A stretch of DNA of 64,000 nt from JAJFFW01 sp965263375 (lineage in GTDB: Bacteria > Pseudomonadota > Alphaproteobacteria > Caulobacterales > Parvularculaceae). Both the position numbers and the translations under genes were made by a program. Each line of letters starts with the position of its first letter. The first letter of the stretch is position 1. Shown here piece by piece: positions 30,377-39,108 of this stretch. Location of the stretch: positions 2,666,001 through 2,730,000 of the forward strand of contig OZ253669.1 in NCBI GenBank assembly GCA_965263375.1, given 5' to 3'. Below the pieces are notes generated by a model. It saw only the letters and a program-made list of their open reading frames with translations, did no database searches and was not told where the DNA came from.

Positions 30377-31030
30377 TCACCCAGCACCGTTTTGCGCTTT
30401 TTGATCCGCTTGATCCGCTTGATCAACGGTGCTCAAGATTGACTGACAAATAGGTGCAGGCAACTCTCCCCGCAAGGCCTTAGTGTAGGCCGCAAGAACT
30501 ATAATGATGGTCAATGAGTCCCTTATCTCACCCGCCAAAACAAGATTAAAGAGTTTGCCAAACGTCACAAACTGGTGATCAAGGTCTTCGGTTGGATCGG
30601 GCGCTGTTTCACCGGGGGTTAAATCCGTCGCCAAAAAACAAACAGACGCCTCATCCGTTACTGAATTTGACAGATCAAATTCGGTAAGCTTGATCCATGT
30701 CCCCGCGGAAAAACCTGTTTCTTCCGCCAGCTCACGTTTGGCGGCTTCGATCGGCGGCTCATCCAACGGCCCGCCCCCTTCCGGCAGCTCCCAGCTATAC
30801 GCTTTTAGCGGAAAACGATATTGGCCGACCAAAGGCGTGCGCCCATCATGATCAATCGCCAACACACCAATTGCGCGATTTTTAAAATGTACGACGCCAT
30901 ATTCCCCGGCTACGCCATTCGGGTTCTTGACCGCATGATCTGTAACGCGGATCCAAGGATTTTCGAACACCACGCGCTCATCCTCAATGGACCAAGGCCC
31001 ATTAGAATATGGAAATTTTTTCTCGCTCAC
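30377..31030 (-). CDS. Nudix hydrolase
   Basis: About 217 residues. The Nudix box is complete: a GGGPLDEPPIEAAKRELAEE core followed by TGF, with metal-binding RELAEETG. The layout with IGVLAIDHDGRTPLVGQYR before the box resembles ADP-ribose pyrophosphatase-type Nudix enzymes, so the substrate is probably a nucleoside diphosphate sugar; that is inference. The C-terminus carries a short repeat, DQADQAD, encoded by repeated gatccgctt. It lies between queF and cysE in a tight run. Confidence 0.87.
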   Translation of the reverse strand: MSEKKFPYSNGPWSIEDERVVFENPWIRVTDHAVKNPNGVAGEYGVVHFKNRAIGVLAIDHDGRTPLVGQYRFPLKAYSWELPEGGGPLDEPPIEAAKRELAEETGFSAGTWIKLTEFDLSNSVTDEASVCFLATDLTPGETAPDPTEDLDHQFVTFGKLFNLVLAGEIRDSLTIIIVLAAYTKALRGELPAPICQSILSTVDQADQADQKAQNGAG

Positions 31031-31067
31031 ACCCTCGCCTTAGCATTTAGCAAAACGATCCGCAGAG

Positions 31068-31640
31068 TTAACCACGCCCGCGATAGGGGGCAACCCCCGG
31101 ATCCGGCAGCCATAAGCCCTTCGGCGGCTCGCCAGTTTGATAAAAAACATCAATCGGGATGCCGCCGCGTGGATACCAATACCCCGCAATGCGCAACCAT
31201 TGGGGGCTAGCCGCCTCAATAATGCGCTCTGCGATCGTAACTGTGCAGTCCTCATGAAAAGCGCCGTGATTGCGGAACGATGTTAAATAGAGCTTGAAAG
31301 ATTTGGACTCAATCAGCCAATCACCTGGCGCATAATCCACCACCAAATGAGCAAAATCTGGTTGCCCGGTCACAGGGCATACAGATGTAAATTCAGGACA
31401 CACAAAACGGGCATTATAAAGCACCCCAGCTTTTGGATTGGGTACGACCTCTAACTCTGCCTCATCGGGCCCAGCCGCAGCTTCCGATAGCACGCCCAAC
31501 TGCGTTAACCCTAAAGCAGCGCCAGGGTCCGTTACTGGCGCCGACTTACTGTGAGACTTCGCAGGAGTAACCCTGTTGGCTTTCTTTGCTGACGCCTTCT
31601 TCTTCGTCGCTGTTTTTACGGGCGTTTTCTTTTTTGTCAT
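31068..31640 (-). CDS. queF: NADPH-dependent 7-cyano-7-deazaguanine reductase
   Basis: It reduces preQ0 to preQ1 in queuosine synthesis. Cys88 in FTSVCPVTGQPD is the residue that forms the thioimide with substrate, and the ESKSFKLYLTSFRNHG stretch is the QueF family motif. At 190 residues it is the short (YkvM-type) form with a Lys/Ala-rich N-terminal extension of about 35 residues that looks disordered. The start at 31640 has no clear ribosome site. No preQ1 riboswitch motif was found upstream. Confidence 0.93.
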   Translation of the reverse strand: MTKKKTPVKTATKKKASAKKANRVTPAKSHSKSAPVTDPGAALGLTQLGVLSEAAAGPDEAELEVVPNPKAGVLYNARFVCPEFTSVCPVTGQPDFAHLVVDYAPGDWLIESKSFKLYLTSFRNHGAFHEDCTVTIAERIIEAASPQWLRIAGYWYPRGGIPIDVFYQTGEPPKGLWLPDPGVAPYRGRG

Positions 31641-31899
31641 CGTGGTTCATTTCTTTCGGTCAACGCCCTTAGTGCGCTGTTGCCTATCGCTTGGTTTAGC
31701 GCGCCCCCTTACCACGAGCGCAATCTGCAACCAAGAAGCCTTAGCAATTAGCAACCACAAGCCTCACAGAAAAGACAGCCCCCATATTAAGGCAAAAATT
31801 CCCGCCGCCGCCGCTTATACACTATAGACAAGCGCAGTTTTTATCGCCTATAAGCCTCCTTCAATTTGGCGTTGGGCGCATTAACCGTTTAACCCAAAT

Positions 31900-31975
<76 letters not shown>

Positions 31976-32042
31976 TCTGCAACGACTAAAGATCTTATGG
32001 AACTCAGCTTTTTGCCGAGAACCCTCATCAAACCTCAAATTT

Positions 32043-32297
32043 CTACCCATTTTGGTTATCCAAATGGGTATCGCTGTGGGATGCCTTATGATTATTATGT
32101 TGTCGCTTATTCAGTATCTCGGTAGTCGAAACGGTCACTGGCATTATTTTCGAAAAGTTCACGTCGCCTGTAAAGAATTCGACGCGCGTTCGCATTCCAA
32201 TTGCTCGTAAAAAATATCCTCGCTCGAAATCGCTCTCGTTAGACACGCCGCCATGGTCGAAGCTGATGATCTTTATGGGACGTCTCTCGGCCAACAT
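32043..32297 (-). CDS. Doubtful short reading frame
   Basis: An 84-codon frame with ATG at 32297 and no ribosome site. The first part (IISFDHGGVSNESDFERGYF) looks protein-like and the last third is His/Asn/Asp-rich. It lies between tRNA-Phe and the IS3 remnant and could be a gene scrap left by insertions. No family is recognised. Confidence 0.25.
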   Translation of the reverse strand: MLAERRPIKIISFDHGGVSNESDFERGYFLRAIGMRTRVEFFTGDVNFSKIMPVTVSTTEILNKRQHNNHKASHSDTHLDNQNG

Positions 32298-32384
32298 CAG
32301 ATGAACGTTTAGCTAATGGAGACGAACCCCCAACTCATGCACGATACCGTTCTGCTAGGAATCGAGCGCTCGCGAGAGGGGCGT

Positions 32385-32740
32385 TGAGGAAACCCCAATG
32401 GCGCAGCCACATTCTCCGTATCCATGAGTTTGCTTTTGATGATAGGCCGATCTGGTTGGAGCCTCCATACAGCAGAGGCCAGATCGGCCGGGGTTGCAAG
32501 TATACTTTCAACAGTTTCAGGGGCTGGAGGTTTGTAGCCTAAAGATGTGCGGGGACGGATTATACTGTACTGGCGTCGCCGCTGCTCAATTATGACTTTA
32601 GCTTCCGGTAAATGATTGCGGAGCTCTGCTTTCAAGCTTTCACCACGCAATTTAACCTTGAATGTTTCATTATACCCGTTCGCCCCTATCCAGCTCTAAC
32701 CCCATGGCCTGCCTGGTTCAAGGTAGAGCGTTTTGCGCCG
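32385..32740 (-). pseudogene. IS3-family orfB remnant
   Basis: The C-terminal third of an IS3 transposase in decayed form. KTLYLEPGRPW (about 32700-32735) and NGYNETFKVKLRGE are recognisable but an extra 17 bases or so between them breaks the frame. YSIIRPRTSLGYKPPAPETV and WRLQPDRP match the end of OrfB at 9300-9420. The right terminal repeat, ggaaaccccaatggcgcagcc (plus strand, first copy near 32387), resembles that of the complete element. Everything N-terminal is lost. Confidence 0.75.
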
Positions 32741-32755
32741 GTTACACTTTTTCAT

Positions 32756-33649
32756 CTAAAGAGCGTCCATAAATTTAGACAATCTCGCATTTAATTCGTC
32801 CTTGAATTCCCAAAACATTAGATGCTGACCAAGAACGAAAAGTTCCGAATTAGACATTGCTGAGGAAAGATATGAGGCGGCATCCTGCCCCCACGACTCT
32901 CTAACAATATTCAATACTGGAACAGTAATGCAGTTTGCAGTCTTGCGGTAATCTCTCAACCATCCATCATAAATTAGTTCGATCGCCACATTATCAGGAG
33001 TTCTCAATGATTCATTCAACATCCAGCGAAGGTCTTTCTTCGTTGGCGCAGTAGAGAAACAAGACTTTAAAAATTGCTCAACAAAACCGGTGCGATCTTC
33101 GCGTAACGCCTCCGCAAACCCTTGCAAGTCCGACGTATCGCCTAACGCCCAGCCATAATCTTTGTCCGGCAATGAAGCTGGGCCCTGATCAATCAGAACC
33201 AATGCCCTCACATTCTCATCGCCAAATTGCTCTATATACGAATAGATATCTAATACGCCGAACGACCAACCGACAAGAATAACGTCTGTGAGTTTTAAAG
33301 CCTCGAGGAATTTTTGCAGATCTCTTCCATGTTGTTTGTAGTTGTTTCCGTGCCCCATATCCGAAGAATCGCCATGGCTTCGAGGGTTAAGAGAAATAAC
33401 GTCGTAATCTTTGGAAAAGTATTCAATTTGATGGCTAAAAAAGCCCGCTGTCATTGTCCACCCGGGGATGAAAATCATGGGCCGGCCAACACCACAACGA
33501 ACGTAACTTAGGCGCACATCTTTTTCAATTTCAAGAACACGTTTGTGAGCTGACATCCCTCGCTTCTTCCTCATTGAAAATATCGATGTTGTCCAATCGA
33601 CCAAACTGGATTTAGCACTAGCCCTTGTTTTTTTTTGTACCCTTGACAT
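32756..33649 (-). CDS. Alpha/beta-fold hydrolase
   Basis: A 297-residue hydrolase with MIFIPGWTMTAGF (oxyanion loop region), RSHGDS, the nucleophile elbow VGWSFGVLD with Ser129, and a C-terminal GQHLMFWEF supplying the catalytic His. An acidic residue between them completes the triad. The N-terminal 35 residues are Lys/Ser-rich with no signal peptide. GGGG precedes the ATG at 33649. It lies downstream of the TonB-dependent receptor on the same strand, separated by a strong hairpin, and probably acts on the compound the receptor imports. The substrate is unknown. Confidence 0.85.
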   Translation of the reverse strand: MSRVQKKTRASAKSSLVDWTTSIFSMRKKRGMSAHKRVLEIEKDVRLSYVRCGVGRPMIFIPGWTMTAGFFSHQIEYFSKDYDVISLNPRSHGDSSDMGHGNNYKQHGRDLQKFLEALKLTDVILVGWSFGVLDIYSYIEQFGDENVRALVLIDQGPASLPDKDYGWALGDTSDLQGFAEALREDRTGFVEQFLKSCFSTAPTKKDLRWMLNESLRTPDNVAIELIYDGWLRDYRKTANCITVPVLNIVRESWGQDAASYLSSAMSNSELFVLGQHLMFWEFKDELNARLSKFMDAL

Positions 33650-33720
33650 CCCCGCTCCATTCTCCGGGAAAGCTAAACTTTGTTCGCTGTGATCTATTCT
33701 CTCTGGTTTACAGAATGAAT

Positions 33721-33760
33721 TCGGGCTGCGCGCCTGGGTATGTATGCGCGCGCAGCCCGA
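33721..33760 (-). terminator. Strong hairpin between receptor and hydrolase genes
   Basis: A perfect 13-bp stem, TCGGGCTGCGCGC and its complement, encloses a 14-base loop about 30 bp after the receptor stop codon. No T run follows on the minus strand, so it may limit readthrough into the hydrolase gene or protect the receptor mRNA. Confidence 0.6.
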
Positions 33761-33791
33761 TTTAATACGCTTTGGAACTCTCAGATGAACA

Positions 33792-36530
33792 CTACGATCC
33801 CCAATTGTACTTGAAGCTTACGCCCCACCATCGCGGCGCACTAAACCCAGCTTGTTGACAGCCACAGAAGGTCGAGAAATCAAAACCTACAAGATCAACG
33901 CGCGTATCGGAGATATTTTTGACAAACGCATCAATGCCCCAACGATCACCCGCGCTAACGTAGCTCAGTCGAGCGTTGCCGATGACGTTCGCATCTAAAA
34001 TTGAGCCGTCGAAATTCGTCAGATTATAAAATGACTCTGATGAGTAACTAAAATCGCCCTGTAGCGCCATCAGCCCTGTGCCTAATGGCCATTCATATCG
34101 CGCAATACCAGACAACTGGAAGTCAGGCGTAAATGTGGGCTTGCGATCCCGGAGCGTGGTTTCGGTTCCGCCCGGTCCGGATGCGAACGGTACGTCTTTG
34201 ACGGTCGCATCGATATAGGACGCACTTAGACCAATATCGAAACCCTCAAACAGGTTTGTGATGATGTCGATTTCAGCGCCATAATACTCCGCATCGGTGT
34301 TTATAACGGTAAAGCTCAAGCCATTTACACGGAAAGCTTGATAGTCATCATAGTCATAATAGTAGACTGCAGCATTAATACGCGTGTTGCCAAATAGATC
34401 CGATTTAAAGCCGCCTTCATAAGCAGTCAGGATTTCTGGATCGTAGGCAAATTGAGTAATGCCGAAAACGCCGCCCAATTGTTGGTTGAAACCACCTGCT
34501 TTAACGCCGCGGTTGACGCCAGCGTAAATCAGGAGGCCATCAGTTGGCGTCCAATTGAGCTGGGCTTTGCCGGACCAGAGTGTATCGCTAGAGCTCAAAT
34601 CCTGGTCATTAAGGAGCGGCACCCCGCCATCGGGAAGGTCCGCGATAAACGCGCCGCGGAAATTCTCCGGTGATAACGATTCAAAAATCGCTGCACTATG
34701 GGTGAAGTCTTTGTCTTCCCAAATTACACGGGCGCCTGCGATTAGCGTCAGTTGATCAGAAAGATCGTATTCGAACTGTCCAAACGCAGAAATCGATTGC
34801 GTGTCCATATTAACGGTGTTTACATAGTCTACACTATCAAACGCGGCAAAAATGTTGTTACCGCTAATCGTAGGCGGTCCGCCGACCCCTTGTTCACTAA
34901 GAACATCAATGTCGAGGTAATAACCGCCTAGAACCCAACGGAAGTCTTCAAAATCTCCAGCCAAGCGCAACTCTTGCGAGAATTGCTTGCTGTCTGCATC
35001 AGCGTGGAAGATCAAGGCGTTTGTTGGGCTCGCGTCAACGTCTAGAAGAACGTTGTCTTTGACCATGTCTTTATAGTCTGTGATGGACGTAATCGTAACA
35101 GAGTCCGACAGATCATAGTTGATATTTGCCGTACCGCTAAAGATCCGATAGGTTGTTCCGTCGTCGTCGAAAAAATCTTTCTCAACTGTGAGACCTTCAC
35201 CGTCTGGATCAAGATAGCCAAAGCCATCACCGCCTGGAGTCGGTCGTGGGCCAGTGAAAAAGCAGCCAGGACACGCGTCAACGCCGCCAGGTCCAATGCC
35301 GGCACGGGTTTCGCCTGGCTCAACGCGGAAGGTGTTGATGACTGTGCCGTCCGCATCAAATTCGGCGATCAGTGGACGATTTTGGTAAGGACCGGCCGAG
35401 GTAACGGTTCTGCCGCCAAAGAACGTCAACAATATGTTTAGATCACTATCATTGTCGTATTCAAGCTGCCCACGGCCGACGATCGTATTGTCGTTCCACT
35501 CATCTTCCCCGATTAGGTTGTCGTGTACGTCATCATGGTAATTGTATAGGAGCGATGCTCGCGCCTTCAAACCATCGCCAAGGGGCCCGCTCACAAAGCC
35601 CTCGCCACGCGCCTGATTGTAAGACCCGTAGGTAAATTTCGTACTGGCTTCAAATTCATCGGTTGGGCGACGTGAAATGTAGTGAACTAACCCGCCCGTT
35701 GCGTTGCGACCGAAAAGCGTTCCCTGCGGTCCTTTCAAAATTTCGACGCGCTCCGTGTCGAACAAGGCGAATTTTTGAAATTGTGGAAACGAGATATAAG
35801 TATCGTCCACATAAACAGCATTTGGCGCTTCAACATGGTCGGCAAAATCATTTTGACTTACACCGCGAATGTTGACGGTTAGAAATTGTCCCGCGATCGA
35901 TCCACCAACGGTAACGCCGGGTGTTTGGAGAACGACGTCGGTGCTTTCATTAAAGCCAAACGCCTCGATTTGGTCGCCGCTTAACGTTTTAATCGCAATG
36001 CCGACATCCTGCGAGTTTTCTTCGCGCTTCTGCGCGACGACTGTGATGGTATCGAGAAGTTTTGATGCGCGCTCTTCTTGCGCGAGCGCAGTGTTGCCCC
36101 CAAACGCACTCGCTATTGTCGCGGCCGCACCCGACAATATCGTTGATACTAAAAATTTAGACTTCTTCATTTCGCCATTCCCTCTCGGCATTCCTTTTGA
36201 TGTTCGGAGCGCAACAGTAATCGCTCCACTTTCGGTCAGGGTGCATTGAAGCGGCGTCTCAATCAGAAGTGCGTCTAGCGCTTCTTGAATTGAAAAATAG
36301 CCATCTATGGCGTTCGCTCTTACATCAGCGATATTTTCCGTACGGAAAAGAACAGAACGATTAGATCTTGCAGCAATTTTCTTAATCGCTCGCTCAGCAT
36401 CGAGCTCCGGCACCGCAAAATGAGAACGAGCGGCGCCATCCTGCGCGAAAGCTCCTTCCACGCAGGCGAAAACAAAAATTATCGATGCGATTACGCACCG
36501 TACTGCTTGCACTGTCTTTCCCCTCGGCAT
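33792..36530 (-). CDS. TonB-dependent receptor with N-terminal STN signalling domain
   Basis: An outer-membrane receptor of about 912 residues from the ATG at 36530; an ATG at 36608 would add 26. An N-terminal signal peptide (VRCVIASIIFVFACVEGAFA) is followed by an STN domain (about 38-105). Then comes a second signal-like segment (KKSKFLVSTILSGAAATIAS, starting at residue 121), an ITVVAQKREENSQD TonB-box region, a plug with TLFGRNATGGLV, and a long beta barrel ending in WGVSFKYNWGS. The STN domain and the divergent sigma/FecR pair suggest surface signalling. Substrate unknown. Confidence 0.88.
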   Translation of the reverse strand: MPRGKTVQAVRCVIASIIFVFACVEGAFAQDGAARSHFAVPELDAERAIKKIAARSNRSVLFRTENIADVRANAIDGYFSIQEALDALLIETPLQCTLTESGAITVALRTSKGMPRGNGEMKKSKFLVSTILSGAAATIASAFGGNTALAQEERASKLLDTITVVAQKREENSQDVGIAIKTLSGDQIEAFGFNESTDVVLQTPGVTVGGSIAGQFLTVNIRGVSQNDFADHVEAPNAVYVDDTYISFPQFQKFALFDTERVEILKGPQGTLFGRNATGGLVHYISRRPTDEFEASTKFTYGSYNQARGEGFVSGPLGDGLKARASLLYNYHDDVHDNLIGEDEWNDNTIVGRGQLEYDNDSDLNILLTFFGGRTVTSAGPYQNRPLIAEFDADGTVINTFRVEPGETRAGIGPGGVDACPGCFFTGPRPTPGGDGFGYLDPDGEGLTVEKDFFDDDGTTYRIFSGTANINYDLSDSVTITSITDYKDMVKDNVLLDVDASPTNALIFHADADSKQFSQELRLAGDFEDFRWVLGGYYLDIDVLSEQGVGGPPTISGNNIFAAFDSVDYVNTVNMDTQSISAFGQFEYDLSDQLTLIAGARVIWEDKDFTHSAAIFESLSPENFRGAFIADLPDGGVPLLNDQDLSSSDTLWSGKAQLNWTPTDGLLIYAGVNRGVKAGGFNQQLGGVFGITQFAYDPEILTAYEGGFKSDLFGNTRINAAVYYYDYDDYQAFRVNGLSFTVINTDAEYYGAEIDIITNLFEGFDIGLSASYIDATVKDVPFASGPGGTETTLRDRKPTFTPDFQLSGIARYEWPLGTGLMALQGDFSYSSESFYNLTNFDGSILDANVIGNARLSYVSAGDRWGIDAFVKNISDTRVDLVGFDFSTFCGCQQAGFSAPRWWGVSFKYNWGS

Positions 36531-36706
36531 ACCATCACCAAGGTAACTGCTTCTCCGGCAACCTACAAATAAGTGATCCAGCCGAAACCGATCCTCTATT
36601 GAGGACAATTAAATTTCTAGGTTTTTTCGATTTTTCGGCTGAGTCGAGTATAGGAAAACACATCCGCTCTCCTATTCGGAGCGAGATTGCCGGTGGTCGT
36701 TTATAT
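36531..36706. promoter_or_regulatory. Divergent promoter region of receptor and ECF sigma genes
   Basis: About 176 bp separate the receptor start on the minus strand from the sigma factor start on the plus strand. The region must hold both promoters, and probably the ECF-dependent one. I could not define the -35 and -10 boxes. Confidence 0.45.
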
Positions 36707-37306
36707 ATGAGTAGGCTCAAAAAATCTTCAGAACGAGAAGTACACGACGGTCTTTTTTTATATAATCTTTGGAAGAAGAACCGCTTTCTCATTCAGAAAA
36801 TATTGCGGCGCTTTTCCCTAAGCGCGACCGATATCGAGGATATCTCCCAGGAGACGCTGCTGCGGGCGCTTGAGGCGCGGCAAAAAACCCATATCCGGCA
36901 CCCAAAGCAATTCCTTATATCGATCGCAAAAAACGTTGCGCGCGAGGAAATCCGACGTCGGGCCCGAAAAATGAACGAGCTAGTAGAGGAATCTCTGCTC
37001 GAGAATCACCCATTAGACGAGCCAACTGCAGAAGCGGCGTTGGATTCACGTGAAAAATTGCGGCTTTTTGTTCAGGCAATTTCGAACTTGCCGCCACAAT
37101 GTCGACGCGTGTTTCTGCTAAAACACGTGCAAGGAGCACCGCACAAGGAAATCGCCGTGCGATTAGGAATTTCGGTGAGTACAGTAGAAAAACATGTGGC
37201 AGCCGGAATGAAGGCCTGTCGGCGAGAAATGCTAAATGCTTTGAACAATCAGTCCGCCGGAAGCGAAATAAAGTATATTTTTGACGAAACCAAAGAGACT
37301 AAGTGA
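36707..37306 (+). CDS. ECF-type RNA polymerase sigma factor (FecI-like)
   Basis: The ATG at 36707 gives 199 residues. Region 2 (about 15-85) contains LRRFSLSATDIEDISQETLL, and region 4 (about 135-185) holds LPPQCRRVFLLKHVQG and the helix-turn-helix IAVRLGISVSTVEKHVAAGM. Regions 1.1 and 3 are absent, as in extracytoplasmic-function sigma factors. Its stop codon overlaps the GTG of the FecR gene by four bases, so the two are co-translated. It should turn on the divergent receptor gene when ligand binds. Confidence 0.9.
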   Translation: MSRLKKSSEREVHDGLFLYNLWKKNRFLIQKILRRFSLSATDIEDISQETLLRALEARQKTHIRHPKQFLISIAKNVAREEIRRRARKMNELVEESLLENHPLDEPTAEAALDSREKLRLFVQAISNLPPQCRRVFLLKHVQGAPHKEIAVRLGISVSTVEKHVAAGMKACRREMLNALNNQSAGSEIKYIFDETKETK

Positions 37307-38373
37307 CACGAGTTATGTCAAATTCATTTGAAATAAAAAAAGGACAGCAAGTAGCCTCTGAGGCCTATGCTTGGTTTGCTCAACTCGACACGGGCAACCT
37401 TTCATCCGCCGATCGGGCTGCGTTTAGAGAATGGATAAACCGCAGCCCTCGTCATGCCGCGGAGTTTAAGACAGTTGTCGCATTATCTGATGACCTTGAT
37501 GTCCTCAACGAATTGTTTGAGCCGTTGTTGACCGAAGCACCGCCCAAACCGAGGCGTCCTTTTTTCCAGGTTGTTGCCGCTCCAATTGCTGCATTGTCCG
37601 TCATGGTCGCGATTAGCGTTTTGGTATACGCCCAGTTTTTCCAAGTAGGCACCAGCCGAGAATTCTATGCTACTGGTATTGGAGAATATCAAACAATAGA
37701 GCTTGCAGACGGTTCTATTGCTAAACTCAACACTGCCACCACTATTGAAGTAACATTCAGCAAAAAAAGGCGTGAAATTCGGCTTGCTAAGGGGGAAGCC
37801 TATTTCGACGTTGTCACCAACGCATCGCGACCATTTGTAGTGTACGCTGGCGATACGCTAGCGCAAGCTGTCGGAACGGCTTTTTCACTGAGACTTTACG
37901 AAAGCGGAACAGAGTTGATCGTCACCGAAGGCAAAGTTGCATTTGCCAATTTGCACCCCAATGAAGTTGCCACAAACAGAATAGCGTTACCCGACCAAAA
38001 CGGCGCTGTCTCCGAGGCGAACTCCGATAGTCCCGTACTTGTAAGCGAAGGGCATCACATATCGTCCAGTATCACCGACGGACCAGTTCATCCAACCAGA
38101 CTGCAAGGTGACACGCAGCAGCGCAGACTATCCTGGACGGAAGGATTATTTGATTTTTCCAATACGCCGCTTCCGGACGTCGTCCGCGAGGTAGGTCGCC
38201 ATACGACACTACAGATTTCGATCGCGGATCCCGCTCTAAACGATGTAAATTTTGGCGGCGTTTTTAGAATCGGTGATGTCGATACGCTATTAGAAGCCCT
38301 GCCCAATGTCGGCGTGACAGTGGAATACGTCGACGAAAAAAGCGTCATTTTACATAGCCGAAAGCACTTATAA
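37303..38373 (+). CDS. FecR-family anti-sigma factor
   Basis: About 356 residues from GTG at 37303 (or ATG at 37315). The N-terminus has a DUF4880 anti-sigma region (about 17-60: AYAWFAQLDTGNLSSADRAA). One membrane helix follows at about 92-112 (APIAALSVMVAISVLVYA). The periplasmic FecR domain runs from about 125 to 235. A C-terminal STN-like DUF4974 region holds LSWTEGLFDFSNTPLPDVV. It holds the ECF sigma factor inactive until the receptor's STN domain signals. No partner protease is in the window. Confidence 0.88.
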   Translation: MTRVMSNSFEIKKGQQVASEAYAWFAQLDTGNLSSADRAAFREWINRSPRHAAEFKTVVALSDDLDVLNELFEPLLTEAPPKPRRPFFQVVAAPIAALSVMVAISVLVYAQFFQVGTSREFYATGIGEYQTIELADGSIAKLNTATTIEVTFSKKRREIRLAKGEAYFDVVTNASRPFVVYAGDTLAQAVGTAFSLRLYESGTELIVTEGKVAFANLHPNEVATNRIALPDQNGAVSEANSDSPVLVSEGHHISSSITDGPVHPTRLQGDTQQRRLSWTEGLFDFSNTPLPDVVREVGRHTTLQISIADPALNDVNFGGVFRIGDVDTLLEALPNVGVTVEYVDEKSVILHSRKHL

Positions 38374-38405
38374 TCAAGGCCTGGGCTTTCCAGACATAGT
38401 GTTTC

Positions 38406-38927
38406 TCAAAGCGACGCAGCAGCTCTTGAGGCTTGGTCGTAAAGGCCAGATAATGTACGCAAAACTTCTGCGTGCTTTGATAGTTCGTTTGCCTCATGTT
38501 CGAGTGACTTAGTGCACGGTATCAGGCACTGTTCGCGAACATTGCGGTATTCTTCACAAAACTTTTTGCCCGCACCCGACGTTGTGTAGAAAATTTCCTT
38601 GCCACGCTTTTCTTTGTCGACAAGCCCTAAAGTGACAAGTTTCTTCAGCGCGTAATTGACCGTATGCGTGTCTTCAATATTGAGCATGAATGAAATATCA
38701 ACACGCCGTTTTTCACTATCCCGATGGTTTATGTTGTGTATGACGAGGACATCTATCGCATTCATTTCGCTTTGTCCCGCGGCGGCCGCGCATCGGACAA
38801 TCCATTTTTGAAAAGCGTTATAGACGACCGTGAGGCCAAATTCGACCTCCGACAACGGCCAGCCCTCCGGTGTAGCGAGATGTCTGGATGAGACAATCTT
38901 ACGACTCTTTTTGATCTTTTCCGCCAC
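38406..38927 (-). CDS. Winged-helix (MarR-like) transcription regulator
   Basis: A 173-residue DNA-binding protein. Residues about 50-115 form a winged helix: MNAIDVLVIHNINHRD, then ISFMLNIEDTHTVNYALKKL (recognition helix), and a KRGKEIFYTTS wing. The C-terminal helix with HEANELSKHAEVLRTL probably mediates dimerisation. It lies downstream of the oxoprolinase gene on the same strand, 181 bp apart, and may control that gene: both have the element TTTwGTCAACGTAA upstream. The ligand is unknown. Confidence 0.8.
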   Translation of the reverse strand: MAEKIKKSRKIVSSRHLATPEGWPLSEVEFGLTVVYNAFQKWIVRCAAAAGQSEMNAIDVLVIHNINHRDSEKRRVDISFMLNIEDTHTVNYALKKLVTLGLVDKEKRGKEIFYTTSGAGKKFCEEYRNVREQCLIPCTKSLEHEANELSKHAEVLRTLSGLYDQASRAAASL

Positions 38928-39012
38928 AAGAAACTCCCAGCTGAGTGTAATGATAATTTAAAGCAACAAGACTTGGATGAAATGCAGTAAAATTTCTTAT
39001 ATTATGCATGCG

Positions 39013-39026
39013 TTTAGTCAACGTAA
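39013..39026 (-). promoter_or_regulatory. Shared upstream element of the regulator gene
   Basis: The plus-strand 14-mer tttagtcaacgtaa lies 86-99 bp upstream of the regulator start. Its twin lies upstream of the oxoprolinase gene (42807-42820), one base different and in the same orientation. On the minus strand both read TTACGTTGACwAAA, with a TTGAC -35-like core. Confidence 0.45.
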
Positions 39027-39108
39027 TTCCGCTCTGTCCTCAGACCAGACTGCCATTACAGCTCGAATGTAATGGGAATAGGTCTTTCAAACGCTCATAC
39101 CGGATTTT

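Noticed and set aside
31641..31899. preQ1 riboswitch before queF
   Set aside because: No preQ1-I type stem with the A-rich tail was seen upstream of the start codon.
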